Below, piece by piece: positions 1 to 11,817 of a stretch of DNA of 64,000 bases (the stretch's first letter is position 1; each line of letters starts with the position of its first letter). The notes beneath the pieces are model-generated. The model was not told where the DNA came from. It made no database searches and saw nothing but the letters and a program-made list of their open reading frames with translations. The position numbers and the translations under genes were made by a program. The stretch comes from Teratosphaeria epicoccoides (lineage: Eukaryota; Ascomycota; Dothideomycetes; Mycosphaerellales; Teratosphaeriaceae), in NCBI GenBank assembly GCA_021401465.1, contig JADDMT010000092.1, positions 1-64,000 of the forward strand. Reading direction: 5' to 3'.

Positions 1-121
1 GTCTAGAATGACACAAGGCAGTAATGTGGAAAGAGAAGACATCACAGTTTAAAAGAAGAAACAAGAGAAACCCCGCACTAATGAGGTAGCTTAGGGACGA
101 GCTAGACTAAGAGGGGGATAG
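1..121 (+). mobile_element. 3' internal tail of a Ty3 element (family F1), cut by the window edge
   Basis: This stretch matches the last part of the internal region of the two longer F1 copies, for example 8657-8776. It includes the purine-rich tract (about 109-121) that sits directly before the 3' LTR and should prime plus-strand synthesis. It shows that the LTR which follows is the 3' LTR of a copy extending left out of the window. Confidence 0.85.
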
Positions 122-611
122 TGTCATAAGTGTCAGGAGTACTGTCCGGAGTACTGTAGGATACAGGATCATATGGGTCCTAAGTGCTATGAGTCATAGT
201 ACTGTCATAGGAGTACTATGAGTCATAGGCATAGTCATAGAAGAAAGGATCTGTCACGTGAGGATAGATCCCTGGATCTGTAGGGTTAGTCTACAGATCT
301 ATAGGCCTGCAAGGAAGAAGGGATCTGTCACGTGATGACAGACCCTTAGATCTGTGGGGTTAGTCCACAGATCTACAGACATGGATCTGTCGGGTCTGTC
401 GACAGATCTAACAGAGCTGCTCTGTCGCTCTCTAGTATATAGGGATGGCTTTAGGATAGGCAGTTAGGAGCTTCGTGCTTAATCTCAATTCAATCCTCTC
501 TTACTTAGAGGAGAGTTAGTTACAAGGTCAACTGCTATTGTCGATATTCTTCACAGCTCCCGAGTCTAACACCTAGTCACCTTCCTGCTATCGGCACCTA
601 CCCTTATAACA
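122..611 (+). repeat. F1 long terminal repeat (3' LTR)
   Basis: It begins TGTCATAAGTG and ends CTTATAACA, so it has TG...CA termini like the other F1 LTRs. It is the least RIP-mutated LTR of the family in the window. It keeps two CACGTG motifs (255-260 and 329-334) and palindromes of the form AGATCTGTrG-GGTTAGT-CyACAGATCT. A TATATA stretch near 437 could be the LTR promoter. It is longer than its relatives, partly because of a short GGAGTACTGT duplication near its start. Confidence 0.9.
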
Positions 612-2267
612 ACTAGAGGTTTCTAAGCCTGCTCGTGATCTTTTATATAAAGAAGGCGTTCTTCTAGTTTAATTAGAAACTAGCATGGAATCCTTTGGAG
701 TTACATGAGGTAAACGCTTTTATGTTAAATAGCGTGTATGCTACTATTGCATACCTACTAGCCTAGATCAGAAATAGCCCTTCGGAGTTCAAGACAAAGG
801 TTAGCAAGACGAGATAGGTTCTAGTTAGCGGTGTCGATATCGATGATATCTTCGAGGGGAAGAAGAAGTATTAGGAAGAGCTTAATGCTAACAGACAGGA
901 GGTTATTATGGCGACTATCACGGCACGTATATTAGGGGGGGAGGACAAAGGCAAGACAGTACTACTAGTGTAGGCAGCGCTAGCTATCAAGAAGGATCGC
1001 GGCATGACAGGCTTAGAGAGGGAATACGAGGACTTGCGGAGGCAAAAGGCGCTACGCGAGAATAGTACGTAGGAGACATTATCAAGAGGGCCTATGCTAA
1101 CTTCTACTAGGTCATACGTAATTGTTAGGTTAGCGTAGTATTAGCCTGACATGAGGATCAAGCTAGGCCTTAATGTTATTAATAGTAGGCATTCACAAGC
1201 ATGTAGCAGATGTTTAAGTAGACACTAACAGAGGGAGCAAGGGCCATAATAGCAAAAGGGCAAATGTTAGTAACTATAGTAGTAAGGCAAGCGATTATAA
1301 CGGTAACGACTAGCCGATGTAGGGACTAGAGGAGCTATTGTCGTGAGACACACTAGATAACGGTGTCATGACAACGAGGTTAGTTTCTTGTCTAATATCG
1401 CAGCCATGATTGCTAACATGTACTTATCTAGTATAAAAGCTACTATAGTCAATAAGCCTCGACCTAGACACACGCAAGATGAAAGGTTAGTAGCCTTAGC
1501 GCGTCGTGAGGGCTAGCTATCGCTAACGAGGTAGAAGTAGCAAGAGGCCTAAGCTACGGAGTAGGCAGTTAATCGTGACTAGTGTAGACAAGCGGTATAG
1601 GCGAGGGGACTCATGTATTAACTAAAATATACTAATAACAGATAAACACTAGCGCGGCTCTAGCGAGAGGCGAAACGCAAAGACTTACTAAAGCAGGCAC
1701 ATAGTAAGTGCGATTATTAACTCTACATAGCAGCGTAGTTAATGATAATAGCTATAGGACACGAAGCTCGACCGCGAAGGATAAAGACTAAGGCAATAGT
1801 AGGAGCTAAGCTTTGCTAGAGGCAGAGGCAAAAAATGCTAGGTAAGTATACTAGTAGTATAATAGCGTTATGCTACTAACATACTACTAGCACTTTAATA
1901 TTAATAGGAGGTACTAGTAGTAGTTTAGTAGCTACATAGTATACATTAGCTAACGATTATAATGTAGCATAGCATGCGCTCTACTCGATTAGTATAATCT
2001 TATAAGCAACTATTCGAACGTTATAGAGAAGGTAGAGGATGCGCTTAGCAACTCTAAGTTAAGGGATAGTCAGTTGTAGTAGCATACTACATTCACGGAC
2101 TTGACCTTGTCAGAGCAGATTAAGGGCTATAGCGACAAGGTTTTTAATGATATGACCTTTAAGAAGCTACAGGAGAGGCGAAATAGTAGCGCTTTAGGAG
2201 AGTTAGTAGTAGTGGAGGTAAGCTAGTAGAACGGAATAGAGGATGAGGGCAAGTAGAAGAGTCATGT
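612..2267. other. Degenerate, unrecognised coding remnant between two F1 copies
   Basis: No open frame of useful length exists. Forward-strand reading through TAG codons gives protein-like stretches around 870-1070 (charged, ending in a predicted helix YEDLRRQKALREN) and around 2040-2220 (SEQIKGYSDKVFNDMTFKK). These look like RIP-damaged exons of an unknown transposon or accessory gene. At about 1840-1930 there is one copy of the GTATACTACTAGCAC-type motif found again at 11.5 kb and 23.5 kb. I could not assign a family. Confidence 0.5.
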
Positions 2268-2737
2268 TGTCATGAGTGTTAGGAGTACTATAGGTTACAG
2301 GATCATGAGGGTCCTAAGTGCTATAAGTCATAGTATAGTCATAGGAGTACTATAAGTCATAGGTATAGTCATAGGAGAAAGGATCTGTCATATAAGGACA
2401 GATCCCTAGATCTGTAGGGTTAGTCTACAGATCTACAGGCCTATAAGGAAGAAGGGATCTGTCATGGGATAATAGACCCTTAGATCTGTAGGGTTAGTCT
2501 ATAGATCTACAGACACAGATCTGTTAGGTCTGTCGACAGATCTAACAGAGCTGCTCTGTCTCTCTAGTATATAGGGATAGCTTTAGGACAGGTAGTTAGG
2601 AGCTTTGTGCTTAATTCAATTCCCTTTTCCTAGGGGATAGTTAGTTACAAGGTTAACTGCTATTATCGATATTCTTCATAGCTCTACAAGTCTAACACCT
2701 GATCCCCTTCCTGCTATTAGCACCTAGCCTTATGACA
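2268..2737 (+). repeat. 5' LTR of F1 copy 2
   Basis: TGTCATGAGTG...CTTATGACA. It aligns along its length with 122-611, 8777-9224, 28168-28615 and 34655-35131. It holds the same hairpin-forming AGATCTGTAG...CTACAGATCT repeats and a TATATAGGGA box near 2567. RIP has altered the CACGTG motifs still present at 255 and 329. Confidence 0.92.
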
Positions 2738-2916
2738 TTTTAAGCACTACTTCTAAGGAAGCATCAGGGGACTCGTTAAGCGCTTGACATACGCCTATGT
2801 TAAGTAGTTCTTTAACTGTTAGTTTAACTTCTAGCGACAGTTAACTAACACTATAAGAACAAGTTACCGCTATACCTTAAATTACGTAGTAGCTCGAATC
2901 TATTCACCTTAGCGAC

Positions 2917-4640
2917 ATGGCTCTAGCATCTGTCGCAGGTTTAACTACTAGGAATAGACATAGTAACAACAGCTTCAAGATAGGAAGCCCTACAGAGTTT
3001 ATAGGACAACGATCTTAAGTTAAGATGTTTATCCTATAATGCTAGTTAGCATTTAACGTAGATATGGAACAGTTTACGACATATCATAAGCGAATGATGT
3101 ATATTGTCTCTTACCTAAAGGGACCGGCGTTCGAGTTTATCTAGCCTCATCTAACAGATTATCTAGATCACGTCAGGAATGTCGAAGCTAGGAAGACGAC
3201 GACTAGGGAGATTCTCAATTCAGACAAGTCTTTGTTTAAGGCGTTACGCGAAGCTTTTAGGCTCAGTAATAAGCAACAAGAGGCCAAGAGAGCTCTCCTA
3301 GAAATCTAGCAGAAGGGTTCTGCTATTAAGTACTACGCGGACTTTTAGACCCTCTCTACTTAAGTCGACTAGAATGATAATGCTTTAGCCGCTTAGTTCT
3401 ACTAGGGACTAAAGGAGACAGTTAAAGACGAAATTGCCTGAGGAGATCGGCTAATGACATTCAAGGAAATAAGCGATCTCGCGATTAGAATTGATAATCG
3501 CATCTAGGAATGACAGCAAGAACGACAACATGGAAATCGCAAGCTAGCACAGGCTAACTATAAGGTCTAACGATTAGCACTAAAATGGCGAAGCGATTAC
3601 TATAGTCTCTAACCTATGGAGTTAGATGCGACTAAGGGGCGTCCGAGGAATAGACCCTAAGGGAAGCTACAGAAAGGCTCTCCTAATCAGAATGGTCTAA
3701 AGAAGCCATTCGACAAGAGTAATCTCGAGTGCTACTACTGTAGAAAGGAAGGACACTTTGCCTGCAAGTGTTTTGCTAAGAAGTAACGACAGGAACTACC
3801 TAGGATAGAGCAGGCTCGCGTGATAACGACAGCACCTAAGCAAAAGGCCGCTGCTACTCGAGAACCGGACTATGCCGCACTTACTTAGACTGCGTGCTAT
3901 GACGACGATTGTCGAATTCACATGAGTGATAAAGATAGTTCCGGATAGTACCCTAGCTAAAACAAGGCATAGTCGATCTGTGCGCTAAGGGGTACACCTT
4001 CTAGTGCGACAGTCCTGAGGCAATAGGAACTAGAAGAAGAAGAAGAAGGTTCGGACGACAACTACGAGCTTGTCGAAGCCGTCATTCCTGATTCCAAGGA
4101 AGACGAGAGCATAGAGCGATAGGCTATGCCGCCGCATGACATCAGACTTAACATTATCCGAATCATATAGAACTAGTAGGCTTAGGCTTGCCCATGGATT
4201 AATAGAGTACAACACGTCGACTAGCTTTAGTATAACAAACTAGCCGACCGTATGCGACAACACCTAAGGAGACTACTAGTCGTAGCTTAACCTCACGCGC
4301 ATTAGAAAGTTGTCCAAGAAATTGTACTGTTCGGGGTAGAGTTTACGCCCTAGGGAGGCTACCTAACCTACGAAGGTATTCAGATTCTACAAGCGCTACG
4401 ACTCCGAGTCTATCACTTAAAGATAGAGTACGCAAGAAACGCGTAGGAACAGCGAGGCTAAGAGCGAGAACGACCTCTTAGGCCAGAAAACGGTAACGCT
4501 TAGAGAAGAAGCTAAGACCGCACGATCCCTGAACTAGTCCGTGAAGACAGTTATTCGGGAAACGACAAGGTCTGCTAGAATTAGACCTACGGACAGACTA
4601 GACAGGGCTGCAACGATGTGCCGCGATTAGCGCTACATAC
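2917..4640 (+). pseudogene. F1 gag (nucleocapsid-type) pseudogene
   Basis: The frame begins at ATG 2917 (MALASVAGLTTRNRHSN) and reads through TAG/TAA at family Gln/Trp positions. A CCHC zinc knuckle, CxxCxxxxHxxxxC, is intact at 3730-3771 (residues CYYCRKEGHFACKC). It is followed by an acidic stretch encoded by a GAA repeat near 4030. Gag would form the virus-like particle and bind element RNA. The pol domains downstream are in the -1 frame relative to gag, and the other long copy has the same relation. The 3' limit of gag is uncertain. Confidence 0.8.
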
Positions 4641-7600
4641 GCGAACAACCTTAGAGTATAGGTACACATTAACGAGACGCTAGCTAGGGCCTTAATAGAT
4701 TCAGGATGTACTAGAATCTTCAGGACGCCTAAGTTTGCTAGGATAGCTAGGATAAAGCTACAGGTAAAGAGGAATGCTTTCTCGCTACAAGCGATTAATA
4801 GAAAGCCGGTTACATACAACTAAGGAGTAGTTGACGAAGAGACCGAGATGATGCCTCTACGGATAGGACGCTACTAAGAGATGCTCTAGTTCGACATCAC
4901 GGAGTCACTAGGCTTAGATGTAGTACTAGGGTTACTATAGCTAAGAAACGCTAACCCCTATCTCGACTAGAAGAATGAGAGGATCTAGTTCCTAGAACTC
5001 TTAAGATCGATACCTCTACCTATAGTGCATGACGTACTAGGTAAGATCGAAATATGTGCTATGACTTCAAGCGAGATAGTAGCCGCTATCAAGGATCTAG
5101 AACAGGAAGTGCATGTCCTATAGGTTAAAGCAACATAATCGGAAGTCAAGGTCGAATTCATAGTTCCCGATAAGTATAAAGAGTTCGCTACTCTTTTCGA
5201 GGAAGAACCCGACTAAGAAGCTCTGCTAGAACACTAAGAGTAGGACTACGGGATACCCTTACTCCCTAGCAAGACACTAACGAAGCAATTAGTTCGCCTA
5301 TTATTAGTAGCGAAACTAGAGATTCTCTAGAAATACCTTGAAGACAACCTCTAGAAAGGCTTCATCCGTAAGTCGTAGTCCCTAGCCGGATATCTAATCC
5401 TGTTTGTGCCTAAGGGGGAAGATAACTAGCGACTCTACGTAGATTATCGTGGATTAAACAACATCATAATAAAGAATAGTTATCCGCTTCCTTTGCTCTC
5501 GGAATTACAGGACTGCCTGTAAGGAGTAATATAGTTCTCGAAGTTTGACATTCCTAGAGCGTATAACCGAATTCGAATTAAGGAAGGCAAAGAATAGAAG
5601 ACTACGTTCTAAACTAGGTTTAGACACTACGAGTACATAGTTATGCTATTTAGGTTAACAAACGCCCTAGCTACATAGCAGGCATTTATTAACAACGTGC
5701 TACAAGAGTACCTCGACGTCTTTGTAGTTGTATACCTAGACGACATCCTTGTCTACTTACAGACAATCGAAGAGCATAGGACTTACATGTGTAAGGTACT
5801 TCAGAAACTCTAGGATTACTAGTTAATGGTAAAGCCTTAGAAGAGCGAGTTTCATAAGCAGGAAGTATAATTCCTTAGCTACGTAGTAGCATGGAATAGA
5901 ATCAAGATAGACACTAAGAAAGTCTAAGTCGTAAAAGAGTAGCCTACACTAACTAATGTTAAGGAAGTATAGTCCTTCCTTAGATTCGCTAACTTCTACC
6001 GAAGATTTGTGGCAAACTATTCGAAGATTACGGCACTACTTACGACTCTTACTACGAAGGATACGCCATTCGTATAGGACGACGCCTAACGGAATGCCTT
6101 CAAGGAACTTAAGCGACAATTTACAGATTAGCTAATCTTACTTGTATTTAACCTAGATAAGCCTATCATAGTCGAAACAGATGCCTCCGACATAGCACTT
6201 AGGGCATGCTTAAGTTAACTAGGACCGAGTAGACGACTACAGCTAGTCGCCTACTACTCGAGGAAATTGTCTAGACCTAAACTCTGTTACGACGTCTACA
6301 ACAAAGAACTTCTAGCTATAGTAGATGCCTATAAGGCCTAGCAAGTCTACTTAGAAGGTTCTAAGCACTAGGTCATAGTCTACACAGACCATAAGAACTT
6401 GCGATACTTCATAACAACAAAAGAGTTAAACTAACGACAGGTTCGGTAGAGTAAGGAACTCTCTAGCTTTAACTACAAGATCGTCTATTACAAGGGGACT
6501 AATAACGTACGCGCTGACGCACTTAGCCGCTAGACTAACTACATGAAGGGCGTGAAGCAGGAGAAACATGCTATTCTCTAGAAAAATAGCAATAGCACGC
6601 TAGGAGTTAACTAACTCGTAGCTATAACAGTCACATAGACTAGTAAATTTCAGAACGATCTAAAGAACGCGCTAGTCTACGACCTAACTACACTCGCTGT
6701 CCGCAACGACAAGTATAGACAGGAGGATTAGGAAGACGAAGACAGAATCCTTCTGTTTTAAGGATTAGTATACATGCTAACGTCTTTACGATTAGAGCTA
6801 CTACGCCTCTAACACGACATACCTTAGGCAGGACACCCGGGAGTGTCTAAAATGAAGCAAATTCTCTGACAAGAATATTACTTCCCTAGGATAAGCAAGG
6901 CAATCGAGGACTACATCTATCGATGTGTAACTTGCTAACGAAGTAAGCATGACTATTATAGACCGTATAGGCTACTACGACTACTTAAGGTATCTTAATA
7001 GCTATAGGAATCGCTCGCTATGGACTTTATCGTCAAACTACCTTAGTCGAGAGAACCCGCTACTAATGAGTTCTTCGATAGGATCATAGTAGTAGTCGAC
7101 TAATTCACCTAGTTTAGGAAGTTTATCCCTTACTATAAAGACTTTAAGACTAAAGATATCGCACATGTCTTTATTAAATAGGTAGTAGCACTACACAGCA
7201 TGCTATAGGACCTAGTAACGGATCAAGGATCCGTGTTTACCTCTAACTTCTAGAGAGCCCTAATGAGACAGTTCTAGGTCAAACATCGACTAAGTACTTC
7301 CTTCTACCCTTAGACGGATAGACAGACAGAACGTCTAAACCAGACGTTAGAATAACACCTTTAATCCTATGTGAATAAAGACTAGAACAACTAGGTAGAG
7401 TTGTTACTAATAGCATAGCTCGCGTATAATAGTACGCTAGTAGAGTCGACAGGACTCTCGCTATTTCAGATGGCATATAGATTAGCTATAGAAGACATTC
7501 CGAACGTCTTAGCTAGTAATCCGAACCTAGTAGTACTCAGACGAGTAGAACATCTACGCCGACTGCAAACAGAAGCACGACTTAACCTGCAGTTCTATTA

Positions 7601-8075
7601 GCAGAACATGGCATAGTATGCGAGTCGTAAGGGAATTAAGGGACTAATTCTAAAGGAGGGGGACAAGGTATATCTCCTCTACTATCACATTAAATTAGAC
7701 AAGCTAAGTAAAAAACTAGACGCTGTAAAACTAGGACTATTCAGGACTAAGGCCAAGAAAGGACCAGTTAATTTTAAGTTATAGCTACCTAAGCAGATGA
7801 GAATATACCCTGTGTTCTATGTCTCTCTGCTAGAACAAGTAGCGCTAGACGCTACACTGTAAACGGAACCCTTACTACTCAACCCTCAAGTAGAAGAACC
7901 CGAGTACACTGTCAAGAAGATCGTCGACAGTCGCTAGCGGGACAGACAGCGAGAGTACTTAGTAAAATAGGAAGGATATAGGAGTACTAAGAATACCTAG
8001 GAACCCCTAGAATATCTGCAAAACTGTTAGCAAAAGATACGAAGTTTCGAGAAAGGAACAAACCTAGGAAGAAGA
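4641..8075 (+). pseudogene. F1 pol pseudogene: protease-RT-RNase H-integrase-chromodomain
   Basis: One frame can be followed through stops from the protease (ALIDSGCTRIF, Asp-Ser-Gly at 4698-4706) to RT (VDYRGLNN near 5440; catalytic YLDD at 5733-5744), RNase H (VETDAS near 6175), integrase HHCC zinc module (about 6830-6950) and catalytic core (AMDFI near 7020; VTDQGSVFTSNF near 7215; FYP-TDRQTERLNQ near 7300). It ends in a chromodomain (EYLVK-EGYRSTKNT near 7953). Frame positions at the protease, RT and chromodomain agree, so decay is by point mutation. Chromodomains of this class steer integration into heterochromatin. Confidence 0.92.
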
Positions 8076-8585
8076 TCATAAGCCACGACTAGACTCCTAC
8101 GGGACGCTGTCGATCGGCTCGGCTATCACGCCATCCAGGAAACCCTAATATGAGGCGTTAGCGAAACCCTCTATTACGCTCCATGTCGTAGGACTAAGAG
8201 CGAGACCCGCTAAAGGATCTAGGTTAAGAAGAAACCTAGCCTGCGAGAGAGCCTGTTCCTTGGCCTCATCCTCCCTAATCTTACGCTCCTCGAGAGCGCG
8301 ACTATCCTCGACCTCCTACTCGACCGCGTCTAACTGTTTTCGAAGACGCATCTCCTTTACATGCGCCTCTATTATCTTCTGCGAAGCCTTAGCTAGGACT
8401 GCCTTTGCACGATCGAGATCGGCAATTAGTCTTTTCCGCTAATCGCCTAACTTCTTCTATTTGACCTCTGTTACCTTCGCGTCGTAACTTCGACAGTTAC
8501 TAAAGTGACATTACGAACATTTCCCTAAGGAAATGTGTACCTAACAGACGAGCTTTAACTCTTAACACTAAGTACAGGACTTCAT
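8076..8585 (-). pseudogene. F1 antisense gene: double Cys cluster plus coiled coil
   Basis: On the strand opposite to gag-pol, one frame runs from ATG 8585 to TGA 8076 (170 codons), broken only by TAG/TAA. The N-terminus has two cysteine groups: MKSCT-C with a later LVC, then GKCS-CHFSNC (CxxC-x5-C). A charged coiled-coil region follows (about residues 55-115, with LIADLDRAKAVLAKASQK and MRLRKQLDAVE). The C-terminus includes LDPLAGLALSPTTWSVIEG. The frame lies between the chromodomain and the 3' LTR, and the layout is the same in the 28-35 kb copy. I recognise the layout as recurring in fungal transposon-associated proteins but know no function. Zinc binding is an inference from the cysteines. 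Confidence 0.65.
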
Positions 8586-8776
8586 GCTATCCTAGCCCTA
8601 ACGATAGATTCGATTTGTGCGGTGTTTACGTTTCTCCGTTAAAGGGGTGTTAGTGTCTAGGATGACACAAGGTAGTAATGCAGAAAGAGAAGACATCATA
8701 GCATAAAAGGAAATAACAGGAGAAACCCCGCACTAATAAGGTAGCTTAGGGACGAGCTAGGCTAAGAGGGGGATAG

Positions 8777-9224
8777 TGTCATAAGTGTTAGGAGTACTAT
8801 AAGTCACAGGATTATGAGAGTCCTAAGTGCTATGAGTTATAAGCATAGTTATAGGAGAAAGGATCTGTCACGTAAGGACAGATCCCTAGATCTGTAGGGT
8901 TAGTCTACAGATCTATAGGCCTACAGGGGAGAAGGGATCTGTTACAGGATAATAGACCCTTAGATCTATAGGGTTAGTCTATAGATCTACAGACATAGAT
9001 CTGTCAGGTCTGTCGACAGATCTAACAGAGCTGCTCTGTCTCTCTAGTATATAGGGATAGCTTCAGGACAGGTAGTTAGGAGCTTCGTGCTTAATCTTAA
9101 TTAAATCCTCTCTTACTTAGAGGAGAGTTAGTTACAAGGTTAACTACTATTAATGATATTCTTTATAGCTCTGCGAGTCTAACACCTAATCCCCTTCCTG
9201 CTATTAGTACCTACCCTTATGACA
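8777..9224 (+). repeat. 3' LTR of F1 copy 2
   Basis: TGTCATAAGTG...CTTATGACA, directly after the purine-rich tract AAGAGGGGGATAG. It is 448 bp and matches the 5' LTR of the same copy apart from RIP-type transitions and small indels. Confidence 0.92.
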
Positions 9225-9235
9225 TTACACTATAG

Positions 9236-11290
9236 CGGATATATAAGGACACGTAAATACAAATCATGCTCTAGCGAGCAGCGAAGAAGGACTAGGGCAG
9301 CTATGTGTACGACCTACTAAACTTCGCATTTAGGCACCCTAGCCTAAATATCTACAAGACGCTAATAGTAGACATGCTCTACTAACTCTTTAAGGGCGTA
9401 TTAATGTACGTCATAGATTAGACACGAGATTTGCTTAAGAGTTAACTACCTCTATCTTCGAAGCGAGCTAGAGCGGTACTCCTACAAGCTAAGGGTTAGC
9501 ATAAAGTAGCAAGAAAGAGTAATAAAGGTAAGACTGTTACAGATCATTAACTAGATGTTATTATCGACTATTATTTCGCGGTAGTGCCTGCATTTAGGAA
9601 CCCCCGGGTGTTTAGCTAGATGTCCGCAGTAAGCTAATAGACAGGCTAGGAATAGAAGAGTATGCTGCGACAGTTGCTCCTAGTCTTCATGCTACTATTA
9701 GAAGAGGCTAAGGCACATAGCGCTATCTAGTTCTTGCAGGCGATAGTAGACTTCTCTTAGTTAGCGTAATATCCTTCACATAAAAGTAAAACGCTCTAGT
9801 TTATAGTCCTTACCCTGTTCTGATGTTACTAGTATAAAGAAGAGTTTAGGGAGTACCGTATAAGCAAAGGAGAGCTAAGAAAGAAGAAAGCGTAGACAGA
9901 GCGAGCAGAGGAGCCTAAGATAGTAGACAATATGTATGAACTACAAGGGCACTTTAATTTTCCTAAGTTTTATGCCCTTACATACTACATAGACATATTA
10001 CGGCTCTTTAGTAACGCGCTAGACATTAACACTAGCTACTTCGAACACAAGCATGTCGAATACGTCAAGAAGCTATTTAAATTAACTAATAAGAAGAACG
10101 GATAGGAGGACCAAATTATGGAGTACTTCTAGCGAAAGATTACTATGCTTACATTCTTTAATACTAGCCTAATGTTCTAGCAGCAGACTAAGGCCGAATG
10201 TTAAGAGGCTTAGGAGCGCAAAGTGCCTTAACTAACAGAGCAGAAGGATCTCGAAGCCTTCCTTAGCTAGCGAAGGCTAAGATCTAGCTAATCGTTACTA
10301 GGTAGAGACATATAGAGGATAGTTAGTAATGTAGTAGCACACATGGGGCTAGAGGTAGGGCCTTACTTCTATTATGCTACTATAGCGTTTGTTAGAGAGT
10401 ACTAGGCGTCGTCTAATACAACATTAACGTCAAATATAATGCGTCTTAATCCTAACAGGATCGAGGGAAGACTAGATTAGGTTAACAGTTTAGAGGTATC
10501 TTTCTATGCTAGTAGATAGTGCTAGAAGATACATTATAATGATCCTAACGATCTATCTGCAACTAAGCTAGACGTCGTTAGATGTATACTAAACTAGCAA
10601 GGAATCTAGGACAATCGCTATAACGACTAGCTCTAGGTCTAGGAGTACGAAGTACTACTAGTTACAAACGAGACTACTAGCGTTAATAGATAAATCGACC
10701 TAGTAGTTGCCTTTAAGGGCTAGCTCCCTACTCGCCTATTATATGTCGTAACCTTCTAAGACAAGAAATCGCGCGTCATAGTAGACAGCTATAACTACAT
10801 AATACTAGCACATAATAAATGTCTAACCTATATAGGTATGTTCGTAGACCTGTTCTAGCCGAAGGATCCGGCTAGAAGAGCAGACGATGTTTATAGTATG
10901 ACAGTAATTATAGCGATGCGTTCCGGCCTATAGGAAGGTACTCTGTAAGGTCGCCGCATCTACAGGCTTACTAGCATCTACTATAGCATCTATTTTATGC
11001 TAACGGACGAATATAACACCTCTAGCTAATGTGACATGTACATTAACAACACTGCTAACTTTGAGACCTATAACTTCATATATAATGCGGACTAGGAGGA
11101 ACAAGAGTCTAGGGTAGCAACTAAACATAAGCTACATCGCCTAAATACAGCTAAGGAGCGCTATATTACGGCTACTAGTAAGGAAGGGCCGCTATCGCTT
11201 AAGCGTGGCGTTACTAGTAGCTCTACTTAGGACTAATCGAGGAGAAACAAACGCAAACGATCGTGACATATACAATGAATGCTATACTAG
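9236..11290 (+). pseudogene. Plavaka/CACTA-like (CMC superfamily) transposase remnant
   Basis: Reading through TAG stops gives a long protein with features of fungal Plavaka-type transposases: an FRNPRVF...SAVS block, a FLQAIVDFS-LA-YPSH block (about 9740-9780), and the strongly diagnostic GHFNFPKFYALTYYIDILRLF...YFEHKHVEYVKKLFKLTNKKNG region (about 9944-10110; family form NFPK-H----H----IR-FG...E--H----K---R-SN). A C-terminal part follows to about 11290. The N-terminal zinc-binding and first catalytic region are not seen upstream, where F1 abuts. A DDE transposase of this kind would cut and paste its element. Assignment rests on remembered family motifs. Confidence 0.6.
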
Positions 11291-11760
11291 TAAGCTTAAT
11301 AAAGGTAGCATGCCGCAAGCCCTAGCGTAAGTAATACTTCTGTAACTAGCGCTACTAGTTTAACTAACTAGAAGAATAAGAGCGAGGGTCAGGATGCTAA
11401 ATGTACATAAGAAGTAGTCGAGGGTACTAGAAGCATACTACTAGTAGGTTAAATGCTAGCCCTAGACCTACAGACCTTGTAATAAAACTACTAGTAGTAA
11501 ATCATAAGAGACGCCTTAAAGTGCTATAGGTATACTACTAGCACTTTTGATCGCGGCTAGGTTAAGTGTGCTGTTACCCTATCTTACCCTAATACTAGCA
11601 GCAGATAGAAGGAGATGCTACAGGTATACTGCTAGTACCTTTAGTCATAGCTAGGTCGAGTATGCTATTACCCTATCTCGCAGATCTAGTAATAGTAGGT
11701 AGAGTGAGGTACTATAGGTATACTACTAGCACTTTCGAACGCGGCTAGGGTAGATAGTTT
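11290..11760. repeat. Subterminal-type palindromic repeats (three units)
   Basis: Three spaced copies of a near-palindrome, GTGCTATAGGTATACTAC followed by TAGCAC, occur at about 11520-11544, 11618-11640 and 11714-11738. Each is followed by a similar CGCGGCTAGG-type tail. They lie just past the Plavaka-like gene, where CACTA-class elements carry subterminal transposase-binding repeats. Similar motifs appear at about 1870-1900 and 23465-23490. Confidence 0.5.
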
Positions 11761-11817
11761 ATGCGGTCTGTCGCTAGCTCTAGCCTTAACTAATAGAGCG
11801 TATAGCATTAATGAATC

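Larger units (their letters stand above)
2268..9224 (+). mobile_element. Ty3/gypsy chromovirus-type retrotransposon F1, near-complete copy, RIP-inactivated
   Basis: Two LTRs enclose an internal region encoding, in order, gag with a CCHC knuckle, aspartic protease, reverse transcriptase, RNase H, integrase with an HHCC zinc module, and a C-terminal chromodomain. Downstream of pol and on the opposite strand lies an extra gene (8076-8585). The purine-rich tract before the 3' LTR is about 8764-8776. All frames carry many TAG/TAA codons, so the copy is dead, but no frame shift was seen within the pol stretches that I read. The 5-bp flanks differ (CATGT left, TTACA right), so this copy lacks a target-site duplication and may be a recombinant between two insertions. 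Confidence 0.93.

Noticed and set aside
4030..4215. Minus-strand 61-codon frame with poly-Phe
   Set aside because: It is the complement of the acidic GAA repeat in F1 gag.
8260..8442. 60-codon + open frame as a gene
   Set aside because: It is the shadow of the antisense coiled-coil gene of F1, whose Cys motifs and copy-to-copy conservation are on the minus strand.
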